A DNA stretch of 8,150 bases, from the NCBI GenBank assembly GCA_033764265.1, contig JANRJB010000365.1, forward strand, positions 1-8,150, given 5' to 3'. Origin of the DNA: VGEM01 sp033764265 (GTDB lineage: Bacteria > Pseudomonadota > Alphaproteobacteria > Rhodospirillales > Rhodospirillaceae). Both the position numbers and the translations under genes were made by a program. The notes under the pieces are model-generated. The model was not told the DNA's origin, did no database searches, and saw only the letters and a list, made by a program, of their open reading frames with translations. Below are positions 5,744-8,150 of this stretch, one piece after another (position 1 is the first letter of the stretch; each line of letters opens with the position of its first letter).

Positions 5744-7122
5744 ACGACATCGAAGCAACCATTTTCAAACTGTCGGGCGCGGCCTTCGGGCCGCTGACGA
5801 TCGCGCTGATCCTGGGTACGGGTCTGTACCTGACCGTCGGCCTGCGCTTTCAATCGATCCTGCGCATCCCTGAAGCGTTGCGCCTCTTGCTGCATCCGCG
5901 CTCGCGCGGGGCGGCGCGCGGCGGCGGCGAGATCTCGCCGTTCGGCGCGCTGATGACGGCGCTGTCGGCCACGGTCGGCGTGGGCAACATCGCCGGCGTG
6001 GCCACGGCCATCGCCATGGGCGGCCCCGGCGCGGTGTTCTGGATGTGGATGACCGCGCTGGTCGGCATGGCGACCAAGTATTCGGAAACGTTTCTGGCCG
6101 TCGAGTACCGCCAGGTCACGCCCAACGGCAACTACCTGGGCGGGCCGATGTACTACATCAAGTACGGACTGGGCGGTCGTTGGACCTGGCTGGGCACGGC
6201 GTTCGCCATCTTCGCCTCGGTCGCGGCGCTGGGCGTGGGCAACAGCGTCCAGTCCAACACCATCGCCGACGCCCTAGCCGCCGAGTTCGGCGTGCCGCTG
6301 TGGGTGTCAGCGGTGCTGATCGGCATCCTCACCTTCGCGGTGGTGATCGGCGGCTTGAAGCGCATCGCCGCGGTGTCGGAAAAGCTCGTGCCGGCGATGA
6401 TCGTGTTCTACATCGCCGCGGCGCTGATCATTCTGGTGATGAACGCCGCGGCCATTCCCGGCGCGCTCGCCATGATCTTCACCGATGCCTTCACCGGCAC
6501 CGCGGCCGTCGGCGGCTTCACCGGCGCGGCGGTGGCCCAGGCGATCCAGTTCGGCGTGGCGCGCGGCATCTTTTCCAACGAGGCCGGCCTGGGTTCGGCT
6601 GCCATCGCCCACGCCACCGCCCGCAACGACGATTCCGTGCGTCAGGGCGCCATCGGCATGCTGGGCACCTGCATCGACACCCTGTTCGTCAACACCATGA
6701 CGGCGCTGGTGATCATCACCAGCGGCGTGTGGATGGCGGGCGACACCGGCGCCCCCCTGACTGCGGCCGCCTTCGACGCCGGGCTGCCGGGCGCGGGCAG
6801 CTTCATCGTCACCATCGGCATCGTGCTGTTCGCCTTCACCACCATCCTGGGCTGGGGCCTGTACGGCGAGCGCTGCGCGGCGTACCTGTTCGGCGAGCGC
6901 GTCCTGGTGCCCTACCGCTACCTGTGGTGCCTGATCGCCCCGTTCGGCGCGCTGGCCAAGGTCGAGATCGCCTGGGCACTGGCCGACATCATGAACGCGT
7001 TGATGGCCGCGCCGAACCTGATTGCATTGTTGGTGTTAAGCCCGGTCATCTTCAAGGCTGCCCGGGCCCGCCTGGGCCAGGGCCAGCCGTTGTTGAAGGA
7101 CGACCCGCCGACTGCGCCGTAA
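5740..7122 (+). CDS. AGCS-family sodium:alanine/glycine-type symporter
   Basis: This 460-residue inner-membrane protein, of usual family length, should import a small neutral amino acid with sodium or protons. It is hydrophobic throughout, with some ten or more membrane segments (for example about 17-33, 95-112, 186-206, 217-237, 309-330, 352-372). Family hallmarks are SATVGVGNIAGVATAI (76-91), GGPGAVFWMWMTALVGM (94-110) with TKYSE after it, ARGIFSNEAGLGSAAIAHA (274-292), and GWGLYGERCAAYLFGER (371-387). The start ATG at 5740 shares ATGA with the stop of the kamA-like gene, so translation is probably coupled and the two products are made together. That pairing suggests a substrate related to alpha- or beta-amino acids handled by the aminomutase, but the sequence does not reveal it. 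Plain alanine or glycine uptake remains the default expectation for the family. Confidence 0.94.
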   Translation: MNDIEATIFKLSGAAFGPLTIALILGTGLYLTVGLRFQSILRIPEALRLLLHPRSRGAARGGGEISPFGALMTALSATVGVGNIAGVATAIAMGGPGAVFWMWMTALVGMATKYSETFLAVEYRQVTPNGNYLGGPMYYIKYGLGGRWTWLGTAFAIFASVAALGVGNSVQSNTIADALAAEFGVPLWVSAVLIGILTFAVVIGGLKRIAAVSEKLVPAMIVFYIAAALIILVMNAAAIPGALAMIFTDAFTGTAAVGGFTGAAVAQAIQFGVARGIFSNEAGLGSAAIAHATARNDDSVRQGAIGMLGTCIDTLFVNTMTALVIITSGVWMAGDTGAPLTAAAFDAGLPGAGSFIVTIGIVLFAFTTILGWGLYGERCAAYLFGERVLVPYRYLWCLIAPFGALAKVEIAWALADIMNALMAAPNLIALLVLSPVIFKAARARLGQGQPLLKDDPPTAP

Positions 7123-7224
7123 CCGCGCGGCGGCGAAGAATTTTCTTCCTTGCACGACCGGCTGCGGCGAACATTCGCCTGCGCGGACTTGGCCCGAACG
7201 CGACCGACCTGCTTTGATCACCCC
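7123..7224 (+). promoter_or_regulatory. Intergenic gap with possible cysteine synthase promoter
   Basis: This 102-bp gap follows the symporter stop. It opens with the palindrome CCGCGCGG (7123-7130) and a short repeat, GAAGA and TCTTC (7135-7139 and 7144-7148). No U tract follows, so it is at best a weak terminator. Further on, TTGGCC (7189-7194) and TTTGAT (7213-7218), 18 bp apart, could be -35 and -10 boxes. Counting about 7 nt downstream puts the start site on the ATG at 7225 itself. No Shine-Dalgarno precedes that ATG, so a leaderless or nearly leaderless message is possible. All of this is pattern matching. Confidence 0.25.
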
Positions 7225-8150
7225 ATGCACGCCCTGCCCGACATCATTGCCGCGATCGGCCGCACGCCGCTGATCAAGTTGCGCCGCGCCTCCGAGGCGA
7301 CCGGCTGCACGATCCTGGGTAAGGCGGAATTCCTGAACCCCGGCGGGTCGATCAAGGACCGCACCGCGCTGTTCATCATCGACGACGCCGAACGCCGCGG
7401 CCAGCTGCGGCCGGGCGGCGTGATCGTCGAGGGCACGGCCGGCAATACCGGCATCGGCCTGACGGTGGTTGCCAAGGCGCGCGGCTATCGCACCGTCATT
7501 GTGATTCCCAATTCGCAAAGCCAGGAAAAAAAGGACCTGCTGCGCGTGCTGGGCGCCGACGTGCGCGAGGTGCCGCCCGCACCAGCCGCCAGCCCCGACC
7601 ACTACGTCAAGGTGTCGCAACGGCTGGCCGACGAACTGGCCGCGACCGAACCCCACGGCGCGATCTGGGCGAACCAGTTCGACAACATCGCCAACCGGGA
7701 AGGTCACGCACGCACGACGGCGCTGGAAATCTGGCAGCAGACCAACGGCGCGGTCGATGGCTTCGTCAGCGCGATCGGCACCGGCGGCACGCTGGCCGGC
7801 GTGAGCGACGGCCTGAAGGCCAGGCGCGCGGGTATCGTGATCGCGCTGGCCGATCCGCCGGGCGCGGCGATGTACAGCTTCGTCAAGACCGGCGAGCTGA
7901 AGGCGGAAGGCAGCTCGATCACCGAAGGCATCGGCCAGGGCCGCGTGACCCCGAACATCGCCGGCGCCAAGATCGACGAGGCGTTCCTGATCCCCGACGC
8001 CGAGACCCTGGATGCGATCTTCGACCTGGCCCAACACGAAGGGCTGTGCGTGGGCGGGTCGGCCGGCGTCAACGTCGCCGGCGCGGTGCGGCTCGCCCGG
8101 CAGCTGGGCCCCGGCAAGACCATCGTGACAATGCTCTGCGATCACGGCAG
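7225..8150 (+). CDS. Cysteine synthase A-type PLP enzyme, 3' end missing
   Basis: The visible 308 residues are a fold-type II PLP enzyme of the O-acetylserine sulfhydrylase/cystathionine beta-synthase group, which would make cysteine from O-acetylserine and sulfide in the cytoplasm. Seen: FLNPGGSIKDR with PLP lysine K44, EGTAGNTGIGL (69-79) for the substrate carboxylate loop, the phosphate-binding GTGGT (185-189), EGIGQGRVTPN (234-244), and GGSAG (277-281), whose Ser contacts the PLP ring nitrogen. The NPGGSxKDR form is closer to CysM/CBS-like enzymes than to E. coli CysK. Proteins of this type usually run to about 330-345 residues, so a few dozen residues probably lie beyond the right edge. 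ATG 7225 is followed directly by the conserved IGRTPLIKL strand (11-19). No domain beyond the catalytic one is visible. It lies 102 bp after the symporter and may have its own promoter. Confidence 0.9.
   Translation, partial: MHALPDIIAAIGRTPLIKLRRASEATGCTILGKAEFLNPGGSIKDRTALFIIDDAERRGQLRPGGVIVEGTAGNTGIGLTVVAKARGYRTVIVIPNSQSQEKKDLLRVLGADVREVPPAPAASPDHYVKVSQRLADELAATEPHGAIWANQFDNIANREGHARTTALEIWQQTNGAVDGFVSAIGTGGTLAGVSDGLKARRAGIVIALADPPGAAMYSFVKTGELKAEGSSITEGIGQGRVTPNIAGAKIDEAFLIPDAETLDAIFDLAQHEGLCVGGSAGVNVAGAVRLARQLGPGKTIVTMLCDHG

Noticed and set aside
7123..7150. Intrinsic terminator after the symporter gene.
   Set aside because: The palindrome and the short GAAGA/TCTTC repeat give weak or very short stems, and no U tract follows.
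6045..7217. Plus-strand frame of 390 codons inside and beyond the symporter gene.
   Set aside because: It is an Arg/His-rich out-of-frame shadow of a hydrophobic membrane-protein gene.
7036..8145. Minus-strand open frame of 369 codons.
   Set aside because: It lies opposite the symporter end and the cysteine synthase-type gene, whose motifs are clear. Its own product has no family features.

Overview
The window reads as ordinary chromosome of a GC-rich bacterium, most likely a proteobacterium. By eye the GC content is roughly two thirds (not computed). The genes are dense, codons end mostly in G or C, and the KamA-type protein and the cysteine-synthase-type protein resemble proteobacterial forms. 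I see no rRNA, tRNA, CRISPR array, insertion sequence or phage gene.

Left part (1-2402). Two plus-strand genes 29 bp apart encode a HAD subfamily IB phosphatase and a LicC-like sugar/choline-phosphate-type nucleotidyltransferase. They converge, across a 171-bp AT-richer gap holding two hairpins, on a minus-strand MobA-like nucleotidyltransferase. Two different NTP-transferase folds beside a HAD-IB phosphatase suggest activation and recycling of a phosphorylated head group (lipid or surface glycan). No CDP-alcohol transferase is visible, so the pathway is not proven. The MobA-like gene starts with a non-ATG codon. It has its own promoter-like region with a 20-bp imperfect palindrome lying over the proposed -10 box.

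Centre (2505-5743). A 666-residue minus-strand protein carries two nitrilase-superfamily (carbon-nitrogen hydrolase) domains in tandem. The C-terminal copy keeps the Glu-Lys-Cys triad. The N-terminal copy keeps Cys, but its Glu position reads His and its Lys is uncertain. This gene is divergent from a radical-SAM/PLP lysine 2,3-aminomutase family gene (KamA-like). The 167-bp divergent gap contains a strong two-part hairpin and a C-rich tract without a Shine-Dalgarno sequence just before the kamA-like start.

Right part (5740-8150). The kamA-like gene overlaps by 4 bp an AGCS-family sodium:alanine/glycine-type symporter, so the two are probably translationally coupled. After a 102-bp gap comes a PLP-dependent cysteine synthase-type gene that runs off the right edge.

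The best candidate for something less described is the divergent block of tandem nitrilase, KamA-like aminomutase and AGCS symporter. It could form a small beta-amino-acid production or uptake module with an amide-cleaving enzyme. That functional link is inference from gene order and family chemistry only.
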